Source of the DNA: Sphingobacterium sp. N143
GTDB taxonomy: Bacteria > Bacteroidota > Bacteroidia > Sphingobacteriales > Sphingobacteriaceae
Direction: 5' to 3'
DNA: 64,000 nucleotides
Assembly (NCBI RefSeq): GCF_030325625.1
Contig: NZ_JACAIS010000002.1
Location: 147,913-211,912 of the forward strand
The notes under the pieces are model-generated. The model saw only the letters and a list, made by a program, of their open reading frames with translations. It ran no database searches and was not told where the DNA came from. Every line of letters starts with the position of its first letter. Position 1 is the first letter of the stretch. This document shows, one piece after another, positions 25,070-34,926 of this stretch. The position numbers and the translations under genes were made by a program.

Positions 25070-26203
25070 TTATTTTTCTGCAAGTTTATAAACTTCGGAG
25101 CCTGCGAGTAGGAAACAACCGAGCCCATAATCTTCAAAATCCGGAACTTTATCGACAGTAACTGGCTGTCCATCTTTTGGTTCTTTCCCTGTCGATTGCA
25201 TGTATCCTAAAAAGCCATTTGGCTGCAGGGACTTCTCAGATATTGCATTCCATCCTTTTTTTACTGCTGGCAAAAAATCTTTTTTTGATAAGTGTCCATT
25301 ATTTATTCCCCAAGTCATCCCATAAACAAACAATGCTGTACCTGAAGTTTCCTGTCCGCCAAAATGATTGGGATCGTGCAAGCTCACATTCCAGAAACCA
25401 TCTTTTCGCTGCAAAGGAATCAATGCCTTTGCCAGCTTTTGGAAGTCATCCAAATATTCCGCATAATGTATATCTGTTTTTGGTAATTCTTGAAGCACCA
25501 GGGCCAGAGCCGCAAGCACCCAACCATTTCCGCGTGCCCAGTAACAGTCTTCACCATTGGGCTCAGCATATGGGGGTACAAAGTCCTTGTCGCGCCACCA
25601 CAGACTATCAGCGGCATTGAAAAGTCCAGCTCCACCTTCTTTATATTTAATATGGCTGTACATTTTATACATATAGTCAAAATACGTTGTGTCGTTTAAG
25701 GTTACACCTAGTTTAACAAAAATTGGCATCGCCATTTGGATAGCATCGATCCATGTCCAATCATCATATCGGCCACTGTTCATGACAGAATCTATATTTG
25801 CTTTGATCGCTGCCAGGCGTTCAGGCTTTGGATCAATGCGATATAGATCAATATAAGTCATCCCACAGTTTTGATTATCGGCATGTCGTGTATAAACTTC
25901 ACCACGAACAGGTTTCCAATGATGTTTTTCACCCCATTCTACCGCGTAATCATAATATCGTTTCTGTTTATCGATCTTATAGAAGGCCATGAGTCCTTCA
26001 TAGTACACGCCACGGGTCCAGATATTGGCCGGTCTTTCTTTATTTGTAATAATGGTTTTAACCGGATCGGGCCATTTATGCATAAAATAGTCATTGGCAG
26101 AACGCAACTTACGCATGATCGTTGACGTAGCGGGCAATTCCTGAGCCATCGTCGCTACCGTTCCACAACCCAAAAGCAATAGTACTATTATTTTCTTCAT
26201 CAT
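25070..26203 (-). CDS. GH105 unsaturated-uronyl hydrolase, WIDAIQM type (first copy)
   Basis: The 377-residue protein has a signal peptide cut near TMAQ (residue 21) and the alpha/alpha six-barrel of GH105. The likely catalytic Asp is D153 in DDWTWIDAIQMAMP, and the barrel also shows RGVYYEGLMAFY, NGEDCYWARGNGWV, GFWNVSLHDP and the C-terminal DFEDYGLGCFLLAGSEVYKL. It differs clearly from the YteR-like GH105 at 18115 and is closely similar to the GH105 ending at 51561, so the two are paralogues. Substrates of the two types probably differ. It starts 3 bases after the GH65/95-like gene and is last in its unit. Confidence 0.9.
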   Translation of the reverse strand: MMKKIIVLLLLGCGTVATMAQELPATSTIMRKLRSANDYFMHKWPDPVKTIITNKERPANIWTRGVYYEGLMAFYKIDKQKRYYDYAVEWGEKHHWKPVRGEVYTRHADNQNCGMTYIDLYRIDPKPERLAAIKANIDSVMNSGRYDDWTWIDAIQMAMPIFVKLGVTLNDTTYFDYMYKMYSHIKYKEGGAGLFNAADSLWWRDKDFVPPYAEPNGEDCYWARGNGWVLAALALVLQELPKTDIHYAEYLDDFQKLAKALIPLQRKDGFWNVSLHDPNHFGGQETSGTALFVYGMTWGINNGHLSKKDFLPAVKKGWNAISEKSLQPNGFLGYMQSTGKEPKDGQPVTVDKVPDFEDYGLGCFLLAGSEVYKLAEK

Positions 26204-26206
26204 ATA

Positions 26207-28363
26207 TTAGGGCATTTTTTTAAATCCTTCTTTTTTTATAACCCATGAACCATCTTTTGGAAACCCAGGTGAATCATTTGTTGAATCATCCCACCCTTCA
26301 AGCATCATCGCTACGGTCGTCAATACCCCACCATTACCCGGCAGATAGATCCGTAAGCGTCCGTCTTGATAATTATGTCCGTTTTTGAGATATGTATTGG
26401 TTTGAACATTCATAAATAGGGCGTCCAAGGCCTTATGAGGCAGATTCAGACGGGCGGCATTCATGGCTGTCATGGGAAAATCCCAACCCCAGGTTTTTTC
26501 CCAATGCCATTTTTTCAAAACGACTTCCAGCGTATTTTTCATCACATCTTTATTCAGCTTCGGTGATTCAGGGACCATCCCCAATGCACCGAGTACCGCA
26601 GGATGGTCTGTCATCCAACGATCGTAAGTATAAGAATCTGGAGCAGTTTCAGTGGCCAAGTAGACCTTGTCCTTACTTGGCAAGGGGGCCAATTTTTCAA
26701 TAACTTCATCCCATTTTGCCACCCTGGGTTCTCCCAGGCGCTCCTTCCATTGTTGAGCTATACGAAGTGCCCAATCCCAATAAGCAACCTCATAAGTCGG
26801 GTTCATTGTCTCAGCAGCTTTGAATACTTCTTGTGCCGGAATAACTCCCTTGCCTACATTGTAGCGATCGGTTGTCTGATCATAATGTGCAAAGTCAGCC
26901 ATAAAATCAGCCGTTGCAAACACCAAATCCTTATATTTTTTTAAAACAGCCAGGTTCTTTTTGTCACGGTACGCCAATTCGGTCATATAAATGATATGTG
27001 GCTGTTGCCAAACTAAAAATGCCGCTACAGATGAGGGGCTTTCATTACCTTCATTATCAGACATTTTGATCCATCGAACGCCTTGATAACCTTGCCGCTT
27101 CGCAAGTTCCCTCGCTTTTTCAAAAGTCCTAAAGTAATAGTCCAATGTTTTTTCCATGATGTCGGGTCGTCCCCACAATGCAAAATGTACAGCATGCCAC
27201 CAATGCATTTCCGTGTGCGGCTTCCCATACCAACTATTAAAAGTAAGTCCTGTCTCTTGGGGCGGATTGCTTCCACCACACTGTACCTTTGTCAGGTATT
27301 GAGAAAGAACCACTCTCCTTTCCAATTCATTCGCCCTGGGGTCTGTGCTTCCGGCAAAGTCAACAGCAGCACCGCTTTCCCAGAAATCCTTCCAGGATGC
27401 TGTACTTTCACCTGCGGCATCCGAATAGACATGCCCCTCCTTACCAAAGTTGTTAGTCTCGGCAAATGCAAATGAAAAGTCAAACTCTTCAAGGGTAGTG
27501 GCTGGCTGGTACACAAAATAATGTGACCCTGTATTTTTTATCGTTCCTTTAGAATAATCCAGTTGCGTAAAATAATCTGTTCCTTGCAGCTGATGATTTA
27601 TCACTGCAACATTTGCCGATTGCGTGACGATGGTTGTTTTATGATTATTTGCCTGGTCATAATTAGTCCCTTCATCCAAAAATTTCCCACTAGGATAAGG
27701 ATATTGTACAAATATTTTAAGTCTTTGTTGTGCAATCAATGGCGAGGTGACATGTACTGCAACGCGGTCACTGCCTTGGTATGAGGCAGTTTTTACAACA
27801 ACAGGTTCTCCATCTATATGAAATTCACTTGAAATAACCCCGGTCCAGAGGTCTAATTCTTGCCGAATGCCCTCAATATCTTTTACAGTGGCCCGCTGGC
27901 CATTTTTCAGATAAAGCTCCAGGCCAACGTTTCCCAATTGTAAACGATGTTTGTTTTCTCTAAAGTAGTTTACAGCGCCCACATTACGCGCTGGCTCTTT
28001 CAGCTGGATACTATATTTGGCATTCCGTCCTTCGCTGTTAAAGTCGTAGGGTTTTAATGTTTCCTCAAATTTATAATTCTTTGTATTGGGGAAAGAGTCC
28101 CAGCCCCACTCGGACTGTGTGCCCAAGGAAACGCCATTTTTATAATACATGGGAAAAGACTGCATTCCGGTAGCATCGACAGTATAGGCAAAGGCACCAT
28201 TGCCTACCGTAAGTGAAGCTAATGTATCCATGGTATGATTGGAAACATTATGTCTCCTGACGACGCTCTCGCGATTAATTTTTGTTTCCTGCTGTGCCAT
28301 GCTCAACATAGGATATATTATGCTCGCAAGGGCAATGAAAATAATGTTATATTTCTTTTTCAT
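26207..28363 (-). CDS. Secreted (alpha/alpha)6-barrel glycosidase, GH65/GH95-like, function unknown
   Basis: The 718-residue protein has a signal peptide cut near SMAQ (residue 23). Its N-terminal beta-sandwich part (about 35-310) carries LASLTVGNGAFAYTVDATGMQ, and its C-terminal part (about 340-700) looks like an (alpha/alpha)6 barrel with TEMHWWHAVHFALWGRPDI, KMSDNEGNESPSS and WGWDFPMTAMNAARL. This layout recalls GH65 and GH95 enzymes, but I cannot assign a family with confidence. The acidic residue in SDNEGNESP or in ATETAPDSYTYDRWMTDH may be catalytic; this is a guess. It is embedded between GH105 and the DUF4450 gene and is likely to act on an RG-I side chain. Confidence 0.65.
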   Translation of the reverse strand: MKKKYNIIFIALASIIYPMLSMAQQETKINRESVVRRHNVSNHTMDTLASLTVGNGAFAYTVDATGMQSFPMYYKNGVSLGTQSEWGWDSFPNTKNYKFEETLKPYDFNSEGRNAKYSIQLKEPARNVGAVNYFRENKHRLQLGNVGLELYLKNGQRATVKDIEGIRQELDLWTGVISSEFHIDGEPVVVKTASYQGSDRVAVHVTSPLIAQQRLKIFVQYPYPSGKFLDEGTNYDQANNHKTTIVTQSANVAVINHQLQGTDYFTQLDYSKGTIKNTGSHYFVYQPATTLEEFDFSFAFAETNNFGKEGHVYSDAAGESTASWKDFWESGAAVDFAGSTDPRANELERRVVLSQYLTKVQCGGSNPPQETGLTFNSWYGKPHTEMHWWHAVHFALWGRPDIMEKTLDYYFRTFEKARELAKRQGYQGVRWIKMSDNEGNESPSSVAAFLVWQQPHIIYMTELAYRDKKNLAVLKKYKDLVFATADFMADFAHYDQTTDRYNVGKGVIPAQEVFKAAETMNPTYEVAYWDWALRIAQQWKERLGEPRVAKWDEVIEKLAPLPSKDKVYLATETAPDSYTYDRWMTDHPAVLGALGMVPESPKLNKDVMKNTLEVVLKKWHWEKTWGWDFPMTAMNAARLNLPHKALDALFMNVQTNTYLKNGHNYQDGRLRIYLPGNGGVLTTVAMMLEGWDDSTNDSPGFPKDGSWVIKKEGFKKMP

Positions 28364-28451
28364 TTATAGTTGGTTTTTATACAAACTTTATTCACGTTCA
28401 AGACGCTGGTCCAAAAGCGCTCGACTGCATTCCTGAGATTCCTTATTTTTT

Positions 28452-31400
28452 CTATTGCATTAAAGTACAACTTATCAAACCGATGACCGCATCGTTTGCC
28501 ACGGCAATAAGTTCCATCGATTGCAGCGTTTTTTTCACATTTAGGGGCAGATCCAATAATGTGGCGGCGCCCCCGTCAATGGCTCGATTGCTATATCCTT
28601 TGATATCGGTATAGTGCTGCCAGGTTCCCCCTTTATACAGCTCTCCCGATTTTAAACTGATTCGATAAGGAATATGATCATCCGGAAGCTCAAAAGCGTG
28701 ATTGTCATCCAGATAATCCTGTTCGATCGGCCACCAGTTTATGGGATTGATTAGATCAAGTGTATCAGCAGTTCCATCCGTATAATTGACCTTAATCTTG
28801 GCGTTGACAAATTGAGATTGCATTGGATTTGTGGAACCGGAAACCAGGAGATACATTTTGCTGGCCCGACCTGCTAAAGGTATGGTTACACTGGTCGGAT
28901 AGTTATCCCACTGACTAACAAACACAACGTTTTTAGCGTCATGTTTTATCTGAAAAGGAATACTTAAATAGCTTAGGTTATTCTGCTTGCTTCTTTCCAT
29001 AATTCCTGTATCGTCTATATCTGCCGTCGTCAATGGATAACACCAATTGCCGATCCCCTGCCACGGGAGTTGCAGAGTTGGTCCCGCAGGCCTTGGCGAA
29101 AGATATTTCTGCTGAAAGATATCCGTCAGACGCGCATTGTAATAACCTGATAGATTTTCTTCCAAAAAATTTGGGTTATCATTGATCGTCCAATCAATAT
29201 AATCTACTTTGTGACGATAAGTCTCCCCACTCAGGTAAAGGCGATTTGTTCCTTTCGAAAAGATATGGGAGGGAAGCGCCAGCTCCTTTGTTTCATTAGA
29301 TTTTAGGTTTATGGTAGTCTGAAAATTATTATGCTCAATTTTCAGGTGCTGTGACTGCACAGAACGGTTTTCTAGCTTCAGGAAATAGTTTGGATCTTTA
29401 CAAACGATCGTTGATTTTATCGGCGGCAATAACCGAATATCAACGGCTTGCCACCAAACCATAGCGCCCTGCTGAAGCTTCACAAAAAAGGTTCCTACCC
29501 GCTCTTGCTGGACAAAAGAAAATTTGTGGTCGATCCGATTTTGGATAATTCCTTGGGGATCGTAGCTTTCCAACAATTGGGTATTGGCAGCTAAGGGAAA
29601 TGACCATTGATCGATGAATGCTTGCTCCACATGTTGGGTATCCAGCTTTTCGAGTCTACCTTCACCGATTACCGTGACGTCGAAATTCCGCTCGGCTTCA
29701 GATTCAATAACAACATATGGCCTATTGATAGCGGAAGATTTCAGTGACCACTTTACCTCCTTTCCATTGACTTTAACAGCCCTCACCTGTGTAAAATCTA
29801 CGGGGACCTCCAAAGCCAGTTTTACAGGCCTCGCATAATGAGTCTTAATCTGCAATGTAATAGCGGTTTTGTCCTTTTTATAGGCATAACTCCATTCCGG
29901 TAATTCGATCTGGGCAAAATTCCATGTCGGCGGAAACCCTGGCTTAATCAACAATTTATTATCCAATAGTCGAGGATGCACACCAAATAACCCTTCAACC
30001 AAAGTTCGTGATGCAACACCTATGGGATCTGCAAAATCACGGTATAATTCGCCACGAAATGCATCATAATGGGAGAGCTGCTGAAAGTTGGCTGGACTGA
30101 TCCCCTGATACATGCTTTCCATGAGATTGCTTTTCCAGAGCTGATAGGCTTCATCTGCCCGACCGGACTGCCAGTATGCAAGTGCGGTTTGCAGGTTCTC
30201 GGCCAAAGCAACATTATTGGTCGACCAAGTATAGGGCTGCCATCTCGTCGTGGGCAATGTATACAGGTCATGCTGTTCCTGTCCTTTGACACGAATAGGA
30301 ATCCGGGGTAAATAATTACTCACATATTGCAGATTTTGGTAACTTTCAAAATCATCCAGCATAGCGGCGTCCGCAGCATGATAAATCGTCCATAGGCCCG
30401 GATCTTCGTGTACAAGCTGATTGCCAAGCGCATCCTGAAACTCTGCAAAATATCCTTTTTCTTTCAGCCAAAGTCGGTCTTTAAGTGCTTTTCGAATCTT
30501 ATCGGCTTCCTGTTGATACGGGGTCGAATCCACTCCTATGACCTTTGCAAGTTTGGCCATCATGTGATTGGCACGGTACATGTACGCAGTTGTATGCGTG
30601 ACAGCACCACCAGAATATTGTAGTCCGTCACTGGCCCAAATGGCACAATAAGCATCATATAAGCCGTCATTGTCCCGGTCAAAATTTCGTTTTTCCCAAT
30701 TGAGGTGACGAGTCAGTGTGGGCCACATCTGTTTGATATAAGCAACATCCCCCGTATAATTAAAATGCGACAACAGTTGATCAATAAAGACCAAATTCAT
30801 ATCGTAGTGATGGGGGACCGTGTTGTTATTGGGATTGCGGGAAATATAGCCCTTGGAAAACATCGAAGTCCCCATTCTCTCCTGATGTCTTGCGAGGTGC
30901 AGCGCGGTATCCATCACAACAGGGCCTGAACCTGGTTCAACCACCTGCGAATTGGCATAACTCGAAAAGTGCTCTTTCGCTCTGTCGTGCCATCCCAATG
31001 CGTCTGCTGTATAGGCTCCCCGCCATGCATTCAAACGCATGCGCCAGGCCACAGCACCATGCAAGAAAGTGGGCGATTCCCAAATACCATCAGCAGCTAC
31101 CGACAATGCCGCTCCCAAATTATTGATATATCGATCCGGTGTGTTTATTTTAACCCGGCCAGCTAAGGAAACCCTTCGCTGTTCTGCTTGCTCATAGACC
31201 TTTGCTAATGAGCCTTCAGCAAATCTCGTAGCTGCAAGCTTACCCTTAGTGATTTGAATATAAGATGGTTTTTTAGTCAGATTATATTCTCCCACAATGA
31301 TAGGGTTACCCTTGTTTTCCATCGTGGTCAGATTCGAGAGATCATCCAAAACCTGAGCATCTGACACACGCAGTGTTAAGAGGCCAGAAAAACTACCCTG

Positions 31401-32039
31401 AATAAACTGGGGTTCATTTTTCTTATTTTGATACTTAAGTTCAAAACTATTTTTTTCTATGTGATATCGGTTATGTTCACAATATGTAGGAAGAAGATAA
31501 AACCCCGATTCTGGATCCGCGCCTATATCGCCATTTCTACTGAATGTTTTTCCGCTAGCTCCTCCATAGACAGCATAAAGCTGTGCTTCAGGCTTAATAT
31601 TCGTTCCCTCTATTTTTACGATCATCCCTTCTGCCTCGGCCTGCGCCATGACAACGATATCGATATAACCATTTCCCAGTAAAGCATCTTTGATGCGATA
31701 AAGCATAGCTCCAGGTCGATATCTTGTCTCAATATGATCGGCATCGATCATTTTTTTTCGCAGCTGTTTATTGCTCAGGACAAATTGTAGGTTCCCAGCC
31801 ATTCCCGGCATGTAAAGCGCAAATTCAGGTAGATCGCCTGCTTCAACACGGGATGCCTGGTTATTACCATAAAGCGCGCGATTAAATCGATATCGTCCAT
31901 TGACCAGCAGGAAATCACCTTGATCTTCCGTATAATGCAGCACACGGTCATTACCTTGCCAATGTTTCGATTGGGCAATGGTTTCCTGTAAGAATACACC
32001 TATCAAAAAGCAACAAAAAATCAAATACTTTCCTATCAT
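28452..32039 (-). CDS. DUF4450 domain protein with (alpha/alpha)6-type core, 1195 aa
   Basis: The product begins with a signal peptide (FLQETIAQ, cut near residue 23). A DUF4450-like domain follows over about 25-230 (LLVNGRYRFNRALYGNN and PEFALYMPGMAGNLQFVLSN are its markers). From about 300 to 720 there is a helical region resembling GH63/GH78-type barrels, with GAVAWRMRLNAWRGAYTADA, NFDRDNDGLYDAYCAIWASD and RWQPYTWSTNNVALAENL. The last 470 residues are beta-rich. As far as I know no enzyme activity is established for the DUF4450 family. By context it should process an RG-I fragment. It is followed after 88 bases by the GH65/95-like gene. Confidence 0.75.
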   Translation of the reverse strand: MIGKYLIFCCFLIGVFLQETIAQSKHWQGNDRVLHYTEDQGDFLLVNGRYRFNRALYGNNQASRVEAGDLPEFALYMPGMAGNLQFVLSNKQLRKKMIDADHIETRYRPGAMLYRIKDALLGNGYIDIVVMAQAEAEGMIVKIEGTNIKPEAQLYAVYGGASGKTFSRNGDIGADPESGFYLLPTYCEHNRYHIEKNSFELKYQNKKNEPQFIQGSFSGLLTLRVSDAQVLDDLSNLTTMENKGNPIIVGEYNLTKKPSYIQITKGKLAATRFAEGSLAKVYEQAEQRRVSLAGRVKINTPDRYINNLGAALSVAADGIWESPTFLHGAVAWRMRLNAWRGAYTADALGWHDRAKEHFSSYANSQVVEPGSGPVVMDTALHLARHQERMGTSMFSKGYISRNPNNNTVPHHYDMNLVFIDQLLSHFNYTGDVAYIKQMWPTLTRHLNWEKRNFDRDNDGLYDAYCAIWASDGLQYSGGAVTHTTAYMYRANHMMAKLAKVIGVDSTPYQQEADKIRKALKDRLWLKEKGYFAEFQDALGNQLVHEDPGLWTIYHAADAAMLDDFESYQNLQYVSNYLPRIPIRVKGQEQHDLYTLPTTRWQPYTWSTNNVALAENLQTALAYWQSGRADEAYQLWKSNLMESMYQGISPANFQQLSHYDAFRGELYRDFADPIGVASRTLVEGLFGVHPRLLDNKLLIKPGFPPTWNFAQIELPEWSYAYKKDKTAITLQIKTHYARPVKLALEVPVDFTQVRAVKVNGKEVKWSLKSSAINRPYVVIESEAERNFDVTVIGEGRLEKLDTQHVEQAFIDQWSFPLAANTQLLESYDPQGIIQNRIDHKFSFVQQERVGTFFVKLQQGAMVWWQAVDIRLLPPIKSTIVCKDPNYFLKLENRSVQSQHLKIEHNNFQTTINLKSNETKELALPSHIFSKGTNRLYLSGETYRHKVDYIDWTINDNPNFLEENLSGYYNARLTDIFQQKYLSPRPAGPTLQLPWQGIGNWCYPLTTADIDDTGIMERSKQNNLSYLSIPFQIKHDAKNVVFVSQWDNYPTSVTIPLAGRASKMYLLVSGSTNPMQSQFVNAKIKVNYTDGTADTLDLINPINWWPIEQDYLDDNHAFELPDDHIPYRISLKSGELYKGGTWQHYTDIKGYSNRAIDGGAATLLDLPLNVKKTLQSMELIAVANDAVIGLISCTLMQ

Positions 32040-32145
32040 ATCAATAATTATTTCATGCGTAAGCCATGCTTAGATCTTATCTTAATGACCGTCATGCTGC
32101 TTCATCGTCACTGTAGTTTATATTTCTGGCGATGGATAAGGTATG

Positions 32146-33546
32146 TTAATCGAAAGACTTGATTTCTTTTCCATTGACAATGACATTTTTTAGAGAAACA
32201 TGCTTGAGGTAATCAACTTTATACGCTTCTTTTACACCATCAATCTTACAATTGACCATCGTAAAATCGGTTACAGGTGAAGATTCATAGGCTGTGGATA
32301 GCACAGCATACTTTCCACCGCCTTTAACATCCAGGTTTTCAACCCAGATATTGCGGATCGTCGGGATATGTTTTCCGGGTTTTTCATAAAACATATTAAA
32401 TCGTACAGCAGCTTCTTTATACTGTCCCACCTCGGTGTTATAAAAAAACACATTTTCAATAATACCACCTCTGCTGGAACTGGTCTTTATCCGTAGCGCC
32501 CGATCCAAATTTGGACTGTCCATGACATTGTTCAGTGCGTAGATATTTCTGGCTCCGCCTGCAATTTCGCTACCGATAACGACGCCACCATGACCATCTT
32601 TCATTTCACAATTTTCGATGATATGATTCTCGGCGGGTCGACCAATATTACGGCCATCTTCATCTCGTCCGGATTTAATAGCAATACAATCATCACCTGT
32701 ATCAAAATAACAATCTCTGATCCACACATTTTTACTTGCTTCAGGATCACAGCCATCATTATTAGGTCCATGACTCACCACTTTCACGCCCTCGATCAAC
32801 ACGTTTTCGCATAAGACAGGATTAAGATTCCACATGGGAGAATTAATCAGCTTGACGTCAGCAATCCAGACATTTTTGCAGAGATAAGGCTGCACAAAAT
32901 TGGGGCGGAGAAAATGTCCATCGCCAAAGACCCTTTTATGCGGATCCATCTCTTGGGCCATCTGCTGATGCAAAATTGCGCGGGCAGGCTTTTGTTCGCC
33001 GGGACGACCTTCGTGCCAACCGTACTTTCGGGCACCGCACCAATACCACCAATGATCATTATCGGCATTTCCATCCAACAATCCTTTTCCTGTAATCGCA
33101 ATGTTCTCTTCTTTATAGGCATAGATGAACGGAGAAAAATTGATACATTCCATACCTTCCCAACGCGTGAATACCATCGGATAATCAGCACTATCTCGAC
33201 TAAAGAGTACTGTTGCCCCTTCGCTGATATGTAGATTGACGTTGCTTTTCAAATAAATGGCACCGGTCAGGTATACACCCTTGGGAACAACCACCCGTCC
33301 TCCCCCCTGCTTATTGCAAGTTTCAATTGCCTTTTTAAAGGCTGCTGTATTTTTTGTCCTGCCATCTCCAACAGCACCGAAATCAGCGATGGAATAATCT
33401 TTCTTTTTAAATGTAGGGGCAACAATGATCTTTTTAAGCTGTTCAATTTCCTTTAAGGGTTGCCGTGCACTGGTCCAGGTTGTTTGTTGTGCATGACCTG
33501 TTAGGTAGGCAAAAATTGCAAGGAGAATACTAAAAATCTTTTTCAT
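32146..33546 (-). CDS. GH28 polygalacturonase-type hydrolase 1
   Basis: GH28 enzymes are inverting hydrolases of galacturonic-acid linkages with a right-handed beta-helix. From ATG 33546 the 466-residue protein has a signal peptide cut near GHAQ (residue 20). All GH28 hallmarks are present: NNDG with D264, DTGDD with D285/D286, GHGG with H319, and RIKT at 352-355. The extra 22 codons upstream in frame (to 33612) give no signal peptide and are rejected. In an RG-I locus the likely activity is exo-acting release of galacturonate from rhamnogalacturonan oligosaccharides. It lies between the GH43-like gene and the DUF4450 gene. Confidence 0.9.
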   Translation of the reverse strand: MKKIFSILLAIFAYLTGHAQQTTWTSARQPLKEIEQLKKIIVAPTFKKKDYSIADFGAVGDGRTKNTAAFKKAIETCNKQGGGRVVVPKGVYLTGAIYLKSNVNLHISEGATVLFSRDSADYPMVFTRWEGMECINFSPFIYAYKEENIAITGKGLLDGNADNDHWWYWCGARKYGWHEGRPGEQKPARAILHQQMAQEMDPHKRVFGDGHFLRPNFVQPYLCKNVWIADVKLINSPMWNLNPVLCENVLIEGVKVVSHGPNNDGCDPEASKNVWIRDCYFDTGDDCIAIKSGRDEDGRNIGRPAENHIIENCEMKDGHGGVVIGSEIAGGARNIYALNNVMDSPNLDRALRIKTSSSRGGIIENVFFYNTEVGQYKEAAVRFNMFYEKPGKHIPTIRNIWVENLDVKGGGKYAVLSTAYESSPVTDFTMVNCKIDGVKEAYKVDYLKHVSLKNVIVNGKEIKSFD

Positions 33547-33671
33547 TGGCTTATTATTTTTTCTGGTTATACTTGTTATATCTAGTACTTCATTGGCATC
33601 GGTCCAGCGCATACAGAAGCAGAAATTTGCGGCACCTTTGTTATACTAATCTTGACTATCTGGCATATTCT

Positions 33672-34733
33672 TCACATGATCTCAAAAACAAAAGTTGTTG
33701 AAGTCCCGGCCGCCCCACCCTGCGTGGCTCCAAAAAGGAAGCGCGGTTCGTCTGTTATTTTATCCATCAGGATCATGGGTCTTTCAAGTCGACCAAAACG
33801 TTTCAAATTAGTTGGCGGCGGCGGTTCCTGAATATAGGTGGATAAATTTAAATACGCCACTTGTGGTTCTGACCATTTCATGCCATTGGCTGATTTTAAG
33901 ATCAATCCGTATTCGTGATTGTAAAATCCCATATCCCTTGCGATTAAACAATATTGTCCGTTTTGTTTCCAAACGAAAGCGTCTTCAAGCTGTGCATTGT
34001 TGGGGCGATCAGAAAAATCAATTACCGGATGTTCTGATACTTTAACATAGGGTCCCAATGGATGATCTGCCTTAGCCAGCCCATATTTCCGATTTCCCCG
34101 CACAGGGCCTTTTTCACGTAAGTATTCAGCGGTATTCCAAGATTTATAATACAGCCAAAATTTACCATCATCGCCTTGTAAGAATGCTGGATTTGTGGTG
34201 CAATGATCATCCCATGCACCTTCCGCACCAGGCAGCAAAATGGGACTATCGCTCCGTTTCCATGGCCCATCCAAGTTTTTCGCGGTCGCCACCCCGATTC
34301 TCTTCGTATCGGTCTTTCCATTGGAGTTTCCCATATAAAAGAGATAATACGTATCCGCTATCTTTTTTATCAGTGGATTGTGGCAAGTCGTACTATCCCA
34401 AAAACCGTCCCGAGGTTGTAGAACGATATCTTTATGCTGGAATGTTCCATAAGGAGAATCAGCAACTGCGTGCCCTATTTCAGAACCTTTGATCCAACCC
34501 CCCATGCCTTTTTCTTTTTGCCACCGCGAATAAAAAAGATGCACTTTCCCGTCCTCGCCCCAAATGGGTGATGAACACCAAATAAAATAATCCTGTAATT
34601 GCAAAGAGCGACCAATCGGTTTCAATTTGAAATAGGGCGACTCCTTCCTATCTTTTTGGCCCCAGGTACTTGAGGGGAACAACGTTGTCATCCATAAAAA
34701 TGCATTTGATTTTAAGAAGAACCTTCTATCCAT
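33672..34733 (-). CDS. GH43-like five-bladed propeller glycosidase with Tat-like signal
   Basis: From ATG 34733 the 353-residue protein begins DRRFFLKSNAF, a twin-arginine-like signal, and is probably cut near STWGQ. The rest has the repeating blades of clan F/J propeller hydrolases (LQDYFIWCSSPIWGEDGKVH, HNPLIKKIADTYYLFYMGN, NPAFLQGDDGKFWLYYKSW, NNAQLEDAFVWKQNGQYCLI). Family GH43 or a near relative is likely; the subfamily and substrate are not known to me. In the locus context removal of an arabinose or galactose side chain is plausible. It is the first gene of the 34.7->25.1 kb unit, about 98 bases downstream of an operator-like repeat. An in-frame upstream ATG at 34799 would bury the signal. 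Confidence 0.78.
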   Translation of the reverse strand: MDRRFFLKSNAFLWMTTLFPSSTWGQKDRKESPYFKLKPIGRSLQLQDYFIWCSSPIWGEDGKVHLFYSRWQKEKGMGGWIKGSEIGHAVADSPYGTFQHKDIVLQPRDGFWDSTTCHNPLIKKIADTYYLFYMGNSNGKTDTKRIGVATAKNLDGPWKRSDSPILLPGAEGAWDDHCTTNPAFLQGDDGKFWLYYKSWNTAEYLREKGPVRGNRKYGLAKADHPLGPYVKVSEHPVIDFSDRPNNAQLEDAFVWKQNGQYCLIARDMGFYNHEYGLILKSANGMKWSEPQVAYLNLSTYIQEPPPPTNLKRFGRLERPMILMDKITDEPRFLFGATQGGAAGTSTTFVFEIM

Positions 34734-34830
34734 TTGAATATGTTCCTTTCGCTGATTTACAATTTGGTTTAATAAGTATGCGCAATGTATGCGAATCAAG
34801 CCGTAAGATAATAAACCTAGTCAAGCCACC

Positions 34831-34848
34831 TATCCTGCGCTATCCTGC
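34831..34848 (-). promoter_or_regulatory. Operator-like direct repeat, copy b (perfect)
   Basis: TATCCTGC occurs twice, at 34831-34838 and 34841-34848, exactly 10 bases apart. It lies 98 bases upstream of the GH43-like gene, the first gene of its unit. This is the cleanest copy of the motif. Confidence 0.6.
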
Positions 34849-34867
34849 AACCGATTGCATTTCACAT

Positions 34868-34898
34868 AAAAAAACCCACCCTTTTAGAACGGGTAGGT
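34868..34898 (-). terminator. Terminator after SusD 2
   Basis: Read on the minus strand, ACCTACCC (plus 34891-34898) pairs with GGGTGGGT (plus 34874-34881) with one wobble, and seven T's follow (plus A-run 34868-34874). It ends the 40.2->34.9 kb unit. Confidence 0.8.
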
Positions 34899-34926
34899 CA
34901 GATTGAGGTTTAATTATAAACAAAAA

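Noticed and set aside
31428..31682. Plus-strand frames inside the DUF4450 and other large genes
   Set aside because: They are antisense shadows of long, domain-supported minus-strand genes.
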